Positions 1 to 8,244 of a stretch of 64,000 nt of DNA are shown piece by piece. The DNA comes from CAVQCX01 sp963711095 (GTDB lineage Bacteria; Pseudomonadota; Gammaproteobacteria; Chromatiales; Chromatiaceae), in NCBI GenBank assembly GCA_963711095.1, contig CAVQCX010000015.1, forward strand, positions 62,001 to 126,000, written 5' to 3'. Both the position numbers and the translations under genes were made by a program. The first letter of the stretch is position 1. Every line of letters begins with the position of its first letter. The notes under the pieces were generated by a model, which was given only the letters and a program-made list of their open reading frames with translations, had not been told where the DNA came from and searched no databases.

Positions 1-516
1 TCGCGTGCGAAGAAACTGGTGCATCAGCCCCTCCGCCCAGGCAAGCAGGAGATTCGCCGCGGTCTCCGGCGCCAGCGTGAGTCCCGCATCCCCCCTGAGC
101 CTGGTCTCCCGCAGGATCTGACGGATCTGGGTCTCCAGCCGGGCGAAGAACTGCTCGACCCGGGCGTGCAGGCGCTCCTGCTCCCCGATGAGGGCATCGC
201 CCAACAGCACCCGGGTGATGCCGGGATTGCGGCTGGAAAAACCGAGCACCAGATAGAGCACCTTGGCGCAGCGGGCCCGGGCGTCCGTTTCCTCCGCAAG
301 GATGCGGTTGATGCGGGCGAACACCGTCTCCTCGGCGAAGCCGATCAGGGCCTCGAACATACGCGCCTTGCTCGGAAAATGGCGATACAGGGCCGCTTCC
401 GAGACCCCGCAGGCGCGGGCCAGGGTGGCCGTGGTGATGCGCTCGCCCGGACTCCTCTCCAGCTCCCGAGCGAGCGACTCCAGGATCAACTGCTTGCGCG
501 AGACGGGCTCACCCAT
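1..516 (-). CDS. slmA: TetR-family regulator, SlmA-like (3' end outside window)
   Basis: The reading frame starts at the ATG at 516 and stays open to base 1, so only the first 172 codons are present. Residues about 5-50 form a TetR helix-turn-helix with the characteristic core EAALYRHFPSKARMFE, followed by an all-helical ligand-domain type sequence (FSSRNPGITRVLLGDAL), which strongly resembles SlmA, the nucleoid-occlusion protein that blocks FtsZ assembly over the chromosome. It lies just downstream of argB on the same strand, the arrangement seen around slmA in many gammaproteobacteria. SlmA rather than a generic TetR is inferred from the motif and synteny. The missing C-terminus prevents a full comparison. 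Confidence 0.75.
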   Translation of the reverse strand, partial: MGEPVSRKQLILESLARELERSPGERITTATLARACGVSEAALYRHFPSKARMFEALIGFAEETVFARINRILAEETDARARCAKVLYLVLGFSSRNPGITRVLLGDALIGEQERLHARVEQFFARLETQIRQILRETRLRGDAGLTLAPETAANLLLAWAEGLMHQFLRTR

Positions 517-530
517 GGACGGGCCGCCGG

Positions 531-1427
531 TCAGCGCCGACGGATGAGGGTGCCTACCCCCTCGTCGGTGAACAACTCCAGGAGCACCGCGTGCTCCACC
601 CGGCCGTCAATGATATGCGCAGACTGTACCCCGCCCTGGACCGCCTCCAGGGCACAGCGGATCTTCGGCAACATGCCCCCGTGAATGGTCCCGTCAGCGA
701 TCAGCTCATCCACCCGCTCGGCGCTCAGCCCGGTGAGCAGGCCCCCGTTCTTGTCCAGCAGCCCGGGCGTATTGGTGAGCAGCATGAGCTTCTCGGCCCT
801 GAGCACCTCGGCCATCTTGCCCGCCACCAGGTCGGCGTTGATGTTGTAGGAACGGCCGTCTTCGCCGATGCCGATGGGGGCGATCACCGGAATGAAATTG
901 CCGTGCAGCAGCATGTCCACCACCGAGGCATCGATGCTCTCGACCTCACCCACGTGCCCTAGGTCAATGATCTCGGGGGTGTCCAGATCCGGGGAGCGGC
1001 GCTCGATCACCAACTGGCGGGCCCGGATCAGGTCGCCGTCCTTGCCGGTCAGTCCGACGGCGGCGCCCCCCTGACGGTTGATCGAATTGACAATCTCCTT
1101 GTTGACCAGGCCGCCGAGCACCATCTCCACCACATCCATGGTCTCGGCATCGGTGACCCGCATGCCCTGGACGAACTCGCTCTCCTTGCCCAGTCGCTTG
1201 AGCAGACTGCCGATCTGCGGGCCCCCGCCGTGGACGATTACGGGGTTGATGCCGACCAGCTTCATCAGCACCACATCGCGCGCGAAGCTGCTCTTCAGGT
1301 CCTGGTCGACCATGGCATTGCCGCCGTACTTGATGACCACGGTCTTGGCGCCAAAACGCTGGATGTAGGGCAGCGCCTCGGTGAGGATATGGGCGATATG
1401 ACGGGCCGCTTGTGCGCTGAGGCTCAT
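531..1427 (-). CDS. argB: Acetylglutamate kinase
   Basis: This 298-residue protein phosphorylates N-acetyl-L-glutamate with ATP, the second step of arginine biosynthesis, in the cytoplasm. The N-terminal nucleotide-binding motif KYGGNAM and the glycine-rich VHGGGPQI motif are present, as are VGLTGKDGDL and the C-terminal HGGMLPKIRCALEAV segment typical of the amino-acid kinase family. The start was set at the ATG at 1427 (MSLSAQAARH), because the upstream extension of the frame only overlaps the algC end and is not conserved-looking. It sits 37 bases downstream of algC and just upstream of the slmA-like gene on the same strand, so co-transcription is likely. Confidence 0.95.
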   Translation of the reverse strand: MSLSAQAARHIAHILTEALPYIQRFGAKTVVIKYGGNAMVDQDLKSSFARDVVLMKLVGINPVIVHGGGPQIGSLLKRLGKESEFVQGMRVTDAETMDVVEMVLGGLVNKEIVNSINRQGGAAVGLTGKDGDLIRARQLVIERRSPDLDTPEIIDLGHVGEVESIDASVVDMLLHGNFIPVIAPIGIGEDGRSYNINADLVAGKMAEVLRAEKLMLLTNTPGLLDKNGGLLTGLSAERVDELIADGTIHGGMLPKIRCALEAVQGGVQSAHIIDGRVEHAVLLELFTDEGVGTLIRRR

Positions 1428-1464
1428 GGGTCTCTCTCGATTGCGGGGGCCGTGGCGCCGGGCA

Positions 1465-3987
1465 TCAGAACGGCAGCTGCAGGTCCGGATCGACGGACAG
1501 CGCCAGCTTGCGGAACAGCGTCTCGATCTCGGCGAGGCTCGCGGCATCGTCGGCCTCGAACCTGAACACCAGGTGGGGCGTGGTATTGGAGGCGCGCACC
1601 AGCCCCCAGCCCTTGCCAAGCTCGGCGCGCAAGCCATCGATGGTGGTCAGGGTGGCGCCTTTCAGATCCGCCCGCGCCACCATGCGCTGGGCCAGCTCGT
1701 GCTGGTTCCCTTTAGGCGTCGCCACCAGCAGCTCGGGTGTGCTCAGGCTCTCCGGAAGCTCGGCGAAGACCTCCGCCGGGGGGCGCGGGTCCTCGGACAG
1801 GATCTCCAGAAGTCGGGCACCTGCATAAGGCCCGTCGTCAAAGCCGTACCAGCGCTCTTCGAAGAACACGTGGCCGCTCAGCTCGCCGGCCAACAGAGCG
1901 CCGGTCTCCTTGAGCTTCGCTCGCATCAGGGAATGCCCGGACTTCCACATCAACGGGCGCCCTCCGTGCAGTAGGATATAGCTCGCCAGATCGCGGGTGG
2001 ATTTGACGTCGTAGATGATGTCGGCCCCCGGCTGGCGCGACAGCACATCCTGCGCGAACAGCATCAGCAGGCGGTCGGGCCAGATGATCTTGCCCAGCGT
2101 GTCGACCACGCCCAGCCGGTCGCCGTCGGCGTCGAAGGCCAGGCCGAGATCGGCGCTCTCGCGCTGCACCGCCGCGCTGAGCTCGGCAAGATTCTCGGGA
2201 CGGCTCGGGTCCGGGTGGTGGTTAGGGAACCGCCCGTCCGGGTCGCAGTACAGCTCCACCACCTCGCAGCCCAGAGTACGCAGCAGGATGGGCACCAAAC
2301 GCCCGGCGGATCCGTTGCCGCAGTCCACGACCACCTTCATGGGGCGCGCCAGACGCACGTCCGATGCCACACGATCCACATAGTCGGCCAGCAGATCCTG
2401 GGTGCGATAGGCGCCCTCACCCTGGAGCAGGTCGCCACGCTCCACGCGGCGCGCCAATGCTTGCAGTTGTTCCCCGGTGAGGGCGTCTCCGCCGAGCTCC
2501 AGCTTCAGGCCGTTGTACTCGGGTGGGTTGTGACTGCCCGTAACCATGACCCCGCAGTCGCTGCCCAGAAACCGGGTCGCGAAGTACAGCAACGGGGTCG
2601 GCACCATCCCGAGGTCCACGACATCCCGGCCGCTGGCTCTCAGCCCTTGCACCAGCGCGTCGGCAAGCACCGCACCGGACTCGCGACAATCCCGGCCCAG
2701 GATGACAGTTTGCTGGCCATGTTCGTAGGCCTCGCTACCGATGGCGCGCCCGAGCAGGGTCATCACCTCAGGCGTGAGGGTTGTACCCGCCAGGCCGCGA
2801 ATGTCATAGGCCGTGAAGATCCCTGCCGGCAAAGGGCCGGCCCCGCGCCCACCCGGCGCACCGGGCCGGACCCGCCCGAATGCGACATCGATCGCGGTCT
2901 CGTCCGGGCCCGGCGGGGCCGCTGGGGACTCGGGGCTCGCCGACACGGGTGCTGCAGCCGCGGGGCGCGCCGTGCGCACCCGCAACAAGGAATCCAGGCG
3001 CGCCAGCAAGGCCTCGGATTCGGCGAGACGCGGCCGGGGCCGCACCGGCGGCCGACCCGACACCAGGGCCTCCACCAGATCGACCACGTAGCCCTGATCC
3101 TCGCGCAAGGCTCCCTGTGCGAGCCGCAGGCGCCAGACGATCAAGGGAGCGATCAGGGCGAGGATGATCCAGGGCAGCGTCCAGAACAACAGAGATTCCG
3201 TAACTTTGCGCTCGGGGATGGTGGTTGCGTAGCCGAGATCCCAGATACTGCCGGGGATGGTTATCCCCGTGGACGCCTTGTCCCCCGCGCTGTCGCCGGC
3301 GAAGACGCGTACCCCGCCGCCGGGCAGGCGCTGGCGAAGCGCCACGGCGACCCCCGTCGACGACGGCAGATTTCCCACCAGGTCCCAGATCCACCGGGGC
3401 GAGAGCGCCGCATGGATGGTTCCCAGCACCGGACCGCTGCCTCCCCGTCTGACCGGCACGGCCACGGCGATATGCACCTGAGCGGAGCCGGGCTGATGGA
3501 CCTCGAACGCAGTGGGCTGGCCAGAGCGCTCGGCCTGGCGGGCAAGCTCCAGCGAAGCGAATCCGAACGGGGGCTTGGCGGTCGGGTCCAGATCTTCCCA
3601 ACCGCGTGGTACCAGCCGCACCCAAAGGGCGCCGGGCAGCGCCCGTGCAAGCGGCTCGCCCCAGCGCGAGTCTGGAGGACGCTTCGCATCCAGCGCCGCC
3701 AGCGTACGGGAATCGACGGCGGCGCTTTGCAGGGTACGGCGGATCTGTCCGAGCACGGTACCGAGCTCGGCCGCCACGAGCTTCGCCACGCCCTCCGCAA
3801 GGGCGGTGCGGGCGCGCGCCTCGACCCGATTCTCGACCAGCATGCCGGCATACCAACCGAGCACGATCACCGCCGCGGCGAGCACGATACCGGGCAGCAG
3901 ATACAGAGCGAGCGAGCTGCCGTGACCGGCCCCGTCATACGACGCAGCCGAGTCCATCGCCTTGCCCTTGCGCAAGAAACTGATCAT
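1465..3987 (-). CDS. algC: Membrane-anchored phosphomannomutase/phosphoglucomutase (AlgC type)
   Basis: The protein is 840 residues, nearly twice the length of a soluble phosphohexomutase. The C-terminal half, from about residue 390 (TAYDIRGLAG), is the alpha-D-phosphohexomutase fold. It contains the phosphoserine loop VMVTGSHNPPEYNG and the Mg-binding loop FDADGDRLGVVD, and should interconvert mannose or glucose 6- and 1-phosphates for polysaccharide precursors. The N-terminal third carries a membrane segment near residues 28-50 and another near 265-285 flanking a probable periplasmic sensor-like region. This architecture is known from long AlgC homologues in other gammaproteobacteria. Start at 3987 (MISFLRKGK); an in-frame Met 10 codons later is an alternative. 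It precedes argB on the same strand. Confidence 0.9.
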   Translation of the reverse strand: MISFLRKGKAMDSAASYDGAGHGSSLALYLLPGIVLAAAVIVLGWYAGMLVENRVEARARTALAEGVAKLVAAELGTVLGQIRRTLQSAAVDSRTLAALDAKRPPDSRWGEPLARALPGALWVRLVPRGWEDLDPTAKPPFGFASLELARQAERSGQPTAFEVHQPGSAQVHIAVAVPVRRGGSGPVLGTIHAALSPRWIWDLVGNLPSSTGVAVALRQRLPGGGVRVFAGDSAGDKASTGITIPGSIWDLGYATTIPERKVTESLLFWTLPWIILALIAPLIVWRLRLAQGALREDQGYVVDLVEALVSGRPPVRPRPRLAESEALLARLDSLLRVRTARPAAAAPVSASPESPAAPPGPDETAIDVAFGRVRPGAPGGRGAGPLPAGIFTAYDIRGLAGTTLTPEVMTLLGRAIGSEAYEHGQQTVILGRDCRESGAVLADALVQGLRASGRDVVDLGMVPTPLLYFATRFLGSDCGVMVTGSHNPPEYNGLKLELGGDALTGEQLQALARRVERGDLLQGEGAYRTQDLLADYVDRVASDVRLARPMKVVVDCGNGSAGRLVPILLRTLGCEVVELYCDPDGRFPNHHPDPSRPENLAELSAAVQRESADLGLAFDADGDRLGVVDTLGKIIWPDRLLMLFAQDVLSRQPGADIIYDVKSTRDLASYILLHGGRPLMWKSGHSLMRAKLKETGALLAGELSGHVFFEERWYGFDDGPYAGARLLEILSEDPRPPAEVFAELPESLSTPELLVATPKGNQHELAQRMVARADLKGATLTTIDGLRAELGKGWGLVRASNTTPHLVFRFEADDAASLAEIETLFRKLALSVDPDLQLPF

Positions 3988-4249
3988 TGATGCCGCCCCG
4001 GCACTCCTCTCTGAACGCGGCCGATCGATCGCCGCCGCTTCCCAGCCGATCGTCTCCGCCCGATCGGTGCCAAACAGTGGGCGTCGAGCCCCGAGCGAGC
4101 CGACCCGCGACGCAGCTCAGATAGCGTCGAGAGCGAGCCCGCCGATCCGCGACCACCTCCCGGCCCAGCCGTCAATCGACACCCAGGACCCGGCTTCTCG
4201 CCGCGCCTCCCCGGGCGCTGGCCTCTGGGAGACGGCGACCTCTAGGCCG
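3988..4249. other. Gap between coaBC and algC where dut is usually found; no gene seen
   Basis: In many gammaproteobacteria dut (dUTPase) lies between coaBC and algC. Here only 262 bases separate the two genes. I see no reading frame with dUTPase motifs on either strand, and the space is too short for the usual protein of about 150 residues. Confidence 0.6.
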
Positions 4250-5472
4250 CTACCGCTCACCCCTGCCTGCGGCTCGTACCGCATGATACCGGGCCGCAAC
4301 TACATCCACCACGGCGGCGGCCAGCGCAGCCTTTGGTGCCATGGGAAGATCCAGCTGGCCGCCCTCCCAGGTCAGCGTCAAGGCGTTCTCGTCACTCTCG
4401 AAGCCCCCGCGGGCAGCACCGACCAGATTCGCCGCCATCAAATCCACGCCCTTTGCACGGCGCTTGGCCTCGGCCCGCTGCAGGGGCTGCTCGGTCTCGG
4501 CAGCAAATCCCACGCAGTACGGCCTGGGATCGGCCGCGGCCACCTCGGTCAGGATGTCGGGATTGCGCACCAACGCCAGCTCGAGCCGCTCAGCGGTCTT
4601 CTTGAGCTTGGCAGCCGCGGGATCGGCCGGCCGATAATCCGCCACCGCCGCACACGCGACGAAGATCTGGCTGCCGCCGACACGCCCCCGGACCTCGGCC
4701 AGCATCTGCTCGGCGGTCTCGACCAGCACCCGCCGGACCCGGGGCGGCGCATCCAGGCCAACGGGCCCGCTGATCAGGTCGACCTGCGCCCCGGCGCGCA
4801 CAAAGGCGTCGGCGAGGGCGTAGCCCATTTTGCCGGAGCTGCGGTTGCTGATGAAGCGCACCGGATCGATCGGCTCTCGGGTCGGCCCGGCGGTGATCAG
4901 GACCCGGCAGCCCGAAAACCGCCCAGGGCAGAGCAGCGCCTGAGCCGCTCCAGCAGCACCGGCGGCTCGAGCAGGCGGCCGGGCCCGGTCTCCCCGCAGG
5001 CCTGGACCCCTACGGCCGGGCCCCACAGATGAGCCCCTCGCCCCGCGAGCAGCCGCACATTATCCCGGGTCGCCGGGTGGCGCCACATAGCGTGATTCAT
5101 CGCCGGAGCCAGCGCGAGCGGCGCCTCCGACGCTAGGCAGAGCGCACTCAGCAGATCATCGGCCATCCCATGCGCCAGCCGGGCAATGCAGTCTGCGGTG
5201 GCCGGTGCGATCACCACCAGATCGGCCCAGCGCGCCAGCTCGATGTGACCCATGGCGCTTTCCTGCGCCGCGTCGAGAAGACCCTGGCGTACCGGTCTGC
5301 CGGAGAGGGCTTGAAAGGTCAACGGCGTGACAAAGGCCGCGCCGGCGACGGTCATCACCACCTGCACCTCCGCGCCGTCGCTGCACAGCAGACGCACCAG
5401 CTCGGCGGCCTTGTAGGCGGCAATGCCCCCGGCCACACCCAGCAGTATGTGCTTACCGACCAGCCTACCCAC
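4250..5472 (-). CDS. coaBC: Bifunctional phosphopantothenoylcysteine decarboxylase/synthetase, interrupted by a frameshift
   Basis: The gene catalyses two consecutive steps of coenzyme A synthesis. The CoaC half starts at a GTG at 5472 with the flavin-binding motif LLGVAGGIAAYKAAEL and holds the active-site region APAMNHAMW; its frame closes at 4897. The CoaB half, with VLITAGPTREPIDPVRFISN and SSGKMGYALA, lies in another frame that runs to 4250. The switch falls in the linker around 4920-4970. Both halves look fully conserved, so either one base is wrong in the sequence, or the gene is recently broken, or ribosomes shift here. CoaBC is essential in most bacteria, which favours a sequencing error or very recent lesion. 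It is divergent from radC. Confidence 0.85.
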
Positions 5473-5575
5473 CCGCCGCGCCACCCCTGCTATGCTATTG
5501 GCCCAAGGGTAGCCCAAGCGGCAGTGCCTCGAAAGCAAAGCGCGGCCACCCTGCCGGCGCGACAAGGAGGTTTCC

Positions 5576-6250
5576 ATGGCAATCACCGATTGGCCAGCCG
5601 GCGAGCGCCCCCGGGAGAAGCTCCTGCAACGCGGTCCCGAGTCGCTCTCGGACGCGGAGCTGCTCGCCATCTTTCTGCGTACCGGCGTGCCGGGCAAGAC
5701 CGCCGTGGATCTCGCCCGGGAGCTGCTGGAGCGCTTTGGAGGCCTGCGTGGTCTGCTGGGGGCCGACCTGCGGCGGTTCTGCGCCGGGCGCGGCCTGGGC
5801 CAGGCCAAGTATGTGCAGCTGCAGGCGGTCCTGGAGATGGGCCGCAGGCACCTCGGGGAGACCCTGGCCCGGGGGGACGCGCTGAGCTGCCCCCAGGACA
5901 CCCGCAGCTTCCTGCGAGCCCGCCTGCGCGACTACCCCTTCGAGGTGTTTGGCTGCCTGTTCCTGGACAACCGGCACCGCATCATCGCCTTCGAAGAGCT
6001 GTTCCGCGGCACCATCGACGGGGCCAGTGTGCACCCGCGGGAGGTCGTGCGGCGGGCCCTGGAGCGCAACGCCGCCGCGGTTATCCTCGCCCATAACCAC
6101 CCCTCGGGGGTGGCCGAGCCGAGCTCGGCGGACACCCGGCTCACCGAGCGGCTCAAGCAGGCGCTCGCGCTGATCGACGTGCGGGTCCTGGATCACCTGA
6201 TCGTAGGCGACGCGGACATCACCTCGCTGGCCGAACGTGGACTCGTTTAG
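5576..6250 (+). CDS. radC: RadC-family JAB1/MPN domain protein
   Basis: The 224-residue protein has the RadC layout: an N-terminal helix-hairpin-helix-like region (GPESLSDAELLAIFLRTG) and a C-terminal JAMM metalloprotease-like domain with the metal-binding signature HNHPSG at about residue 172, followed by SSADTRLT. The family was once linked to DNA repair, but its biochemical role is not established. It begins 103 bases from the divergent coaBC start and precedes rpmB-rpmG, a gene order well known in gammaproteobacteria. The start at 5576 is preceded by an AGGAGG-like stretch (caaggaggtttcc). Confidence 0.93.
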   Translation: MAITDWPAGERPREKLLQRGPESLSDAELLAIFLRTGVPGKTAVDLARELLERFGGLRGLLGADLRRFCAGRGLGQAKYVQLQAVLEMGRRHLGETLARGDALSCPQDTRSFLRARLRDYPFEVFGCLFLDNRHRIIAFEELFRGTIDGASVHPREVVRRALERNAAAVILAHNHPSGVAEPSSADTRLTERLKQALALIDVRVLDHLIVGDADITSLAERGLV

Positions 6251-6274
6251 GCCAGCGCCCGCGCGATGGCGACC

Positions 6275-6303
6275 TTGCGCGCGCGCGGGCCCTCTGATAT
6301 AAA
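6275..6303 (+). promoter_or_regulatory. Probable sigma-70 promoter for rpmB-rpmG
   Basis: TTGCGC (6275-6280) and TATAAA (6298-6303) are separated by 17 bases, with a TG one base upstream of the -10 (extended -10). The site is 57 bases before the rpmB start and downstream of radC. Confidence 0.6.
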
Positions 6304-6359
6304 TACGCCCCTTTCACGCCCCCAAAGGGGCGACGAAGCGTCCATCGAGAGAACGAGCG

Positions 6360-6596
6360 ATGTCCAAAGTCTGTCAGGTCACCGGCAAACGTCCGCTAGT
6401 GGGCAACAATGTCTCCCATGCCCACAACAAGACCAAGCGCCGTTTCCTGCCCAACCTGCACTACCACCGGTTCTGGGTGGACAGCGAGGGGCGCTGGGTG
6501 CGTCTTCGGGTATCCTCCCAGGGCATGCGCCTGATCGACAAAAAGGGCATAGACGCCGTGCTCGCCGATCTGCGCGCCCGGGGCGAGAAGGTTTGA
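6360..6596 (+). CDS. rpmB: 50S ribosomal protein L28
   Basis: The 78-residue basic protein has the full L28 pattern: MSKVCQVTGKRP at the N-terminus, then NNVSHAHNKTKRRFLPNL and a central WVDSEGRWVRLRVS strand region. It is a structural component of the large ribosomal subunit. The next gene, rpmG, begins 11 bases downstream, the usual rpmBG operon. A promoter candidate lies at 6275-6303. The length matches family members. Confidence 0.97.
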   Translation: MSKVCQVTGKRPLVGNNVSHAHNKTKRRFLPNLHYHRFWVDSEGRWVRLRVSSQGMRLIDKKGIDAVLADLRARGEKV

Positions 6597-6606
6597 GGTA
6601 AACACC

Positions 6607-6762
6607 ATGCGCGACAAGATCAAGCTCGTGTCCAGCGCCGGCACCGGCCACTTCTACACGACCACCAAGAACAAGAAGAACCAGCCCGGCAAGATGGAGA
6701 TCAAGAAATTCGATCCCAAGGTCCGCAAGCACGTGATGTACAAGGAAGGCAAGATCAAATAG
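6607..6762 (+). CDS. rpmG: 50S ribosomal protein L33
   Basis: This short gene encodes 51 residues beginning MRDKIKLVSSAGTGHFYTTT and ending MYKEGKIK, a complete L33 of normal length. It belongs to the large ribosomal subunit. It follows rpmB by 10 bases and is surely co-transcribed with it. The form without the cysteine pairs (C-minus, zinc-free) is seen here: no CxxC motifs are present in the protein. Confidence 0.97.
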   Translation: MRDKIKLVSSAGTGHFYTTTKNKKNQPGKMEIKKFDPKVRKHVMYKEGKIK

Positions 6763-6781
6763 GACGGTCTCGGATCTCCAC

Positions 6782-6948
6782 AAAAAAGCCCGCACAAGCC
6801 AAGGTGCTCGGTATAGGTGTTGCGGAGCACGCTACATATTCAGCGAAATCAATAGGTTGTAGCATCAACTGGTCCGGGAAATATCTTTATAAAGCGTGAT
6901 AGCCAGCAACACCTTTGTCGGACGGCTTGCGCACAAGCGGGCTTTTTT
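6782..6948. repeat. AT-richer structured intergenic segment with nested inverted repeats
   Basis: The outer arms AAAAAAGCCCGC (6782-6793) and GCGGGCTTTTTT (6937-6948) are exact reverse complements. Inner arms GGTGTTGC (6816-6823) and GCAACACC (6906-6913) are also exact reverse complements. The enclosed DNA is clearly AT-richer than its surroundings. It could be a structured RNA, a small MITE, or a paired bidirectional terminator between rpmG and the convergent desaturase gene. Confidence 0.5.
6924..6948 (+). terminator. Possible Rho-independent terminator downstream of rpmG
   Basis: A GCTTG-CGCA-CAAGC hairpin (6925-6938) is followed by GGGC and a run of six T. It lies 160 bases after rpmG within the structured segment. 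The intervening GGGC between stem and T-run is not ideal. Confidence 0.4.
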
Positions 6949-6984
6949 GTTTGGTTTGTCGGCCGCAGCGCGCGGCCCAGCCCC

Positions 6985-8163
6985 TCAAGACGCCCGGGCG
7001 GGCAGCGAGTACTGGCGCAGCCGGCGGGAGAATTCCTGCAGGGCACGAATGCCGCTGCTCTCGGCCTGACCGCACCAATCCTGCAAGGCCTGCAGCAGGT
7101 GCTCCTGATTAGTCGCTGTGCGCTCCCAGACCTCCTGCAGGCGTCGACGGAACTGGTAAACGGTGCGCAGAGTCTGGTTCTGCTCCAGCAGACTCATCAG
7201 ACGCGCCCGCTTGGCGGCGTCGAGCTGGCGCTCGCCACTCGCCAGCAACCGGCGCGCCTGCCGGTACAGACGCCGGCAGGAGGCATCCGTCCCGCAAAGC
7301 TCCTTGCGCGACACCGGCGCCAACACCTCGCGGGCGTAGCTGGCGAGCACGTGCATGCGGTTGATGACCACCGCCCGCAGGGTGTCCATGTCCACGACCT
7401 CCTTGCCCTCCACCAGGGCCGGCCTGGGGGCGACCTTCTTGACCCTCGCCAGCCCCAGCCGCTCCAGTGCGCGTATATAGAGCCAGCCGACATCGACCTC
7501 CCAAGGCCTGACCGAGAGCTTCGCCGAGCTCGGGAAGGCATGGTGGTTATTGTGCAGCTCCTCGCCGCCGATCAGCAGCCCCAGCGGGACGATGTTCGTC
7601 GCGGCGTCGGGGGAATCGAAGCTGCGGTAGCCCCAGTAGTGGCCGATCCCATTGACCACCCCGGCCGCCCAGAACGGAATCCAGATCATCTGCACCGCCC
7701 ACAGGGCGACGCCCGGCAGGCCGAAAAGCAGCCCATCGATCCCCAGCATCAGGACCACACCCAGGAAGTTCTGGGGCGTGTAGAGCCGCCGCTCTATCCA
7801 GTCATCGGGCGTTCCGTGCGCAAACCGGGCGACCAGCCCGGGGTCGCGGGCCGCCTCGCGGTACAGCTCGGCGCCCTGCCAGAGCACCTTGCGCAGCCCC
7901 AGCACCTGGGGACTGTGGGGGTCCTCCGGGGTCTCGCACTTTGCATGGTGCTTGCGGTGCACCGCCACCCACTCCCGGGTGATCATGCCGGTGGTCAGCC
8001 AGAGCCAGAAGCGGAAGACATGGGCCACCGCCGGATGCAGCTCGAGCGCCCGGTGGGCCTGAGCGCGGTGCAAAAACACAGTGACCGATGCGATGGTCAT
8101 GTGGGTCAGGCCCAGACCGACCAGTAACAGCTGCCACCAGGACAGATCGAGCAGACCGTTCAA
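6985..8163 (-). CDS. Membrane fatty acid desaturase (delta-9 acyl desaturase family)
   Basis: The 392-residue protein has the three histidine boxes of membrane diiron desaturases: HRAQAHR (about residue 32), HRKHH (about 70) and HNNHH (about 200), separated by hydrophobic segments. It should introduce a cis double bond into acyl chains of membrane lipids, helping set fluidity. The C-terminal 150 residues form a charged helical extension of unclear role that is longer than the minimal domain. The start is a TTG at 8163. The hydrophobic segment that follows supports it, but Met 22 (8100) is possible. The gene is convergent with rpmBG, and an AT-rich promoter-like stretch lies upstream (8164-8215). 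Confidence 0.85.
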   Translation of the reverse strand: MNGLLDLSWWQLLLVGLGLTHMTIASVTVFLHRAQAHRALELHPAVAHVFRFWLWLTTGMITREWVAVHRKHHAKCETPEDPHSPQVLGLRKVLWQGAELYREAARDPGLVARFAHGTPDDWIERRLYTPQNFLGVVLMLGIDGLLFGLPGVALWAVQMIWIPFWAAGVVNGIGHYWGYRSFDSPDAATNIVPLGLLIGGEELHNNHHAFPSSAKLSVRPWEVDVGWLYIRALERLGLARVKKVAPRPALVEGKEVVDMDTLRAVVINRMHVLASYAREVLAPVSRKELCGTDASCRRLYRQARRLLASGERQLDAAKRARLMSLLEQNQTLRTVYQFRRRLQEVWERTATNQEHLLQALQDWCGQAESSGIRALQEFSRRLRQYSLPARAS

Positions 8164-8244
8164 CAGGAGATTCTCCGATCGGATAAAGCTAGCTTATATA
8201 TCATAAACCAAAAACCTGGGAGGCGCGGGCCGACAGGTACGCGC

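Noticed and set aside
4897..5901. The full 334-codon frame beginning at 5901 as the coaC gene
   Set aside because: Its first 143 codons overlap radC antisense and lack homology. The CoaC motif starts just after the GTG at 5472.
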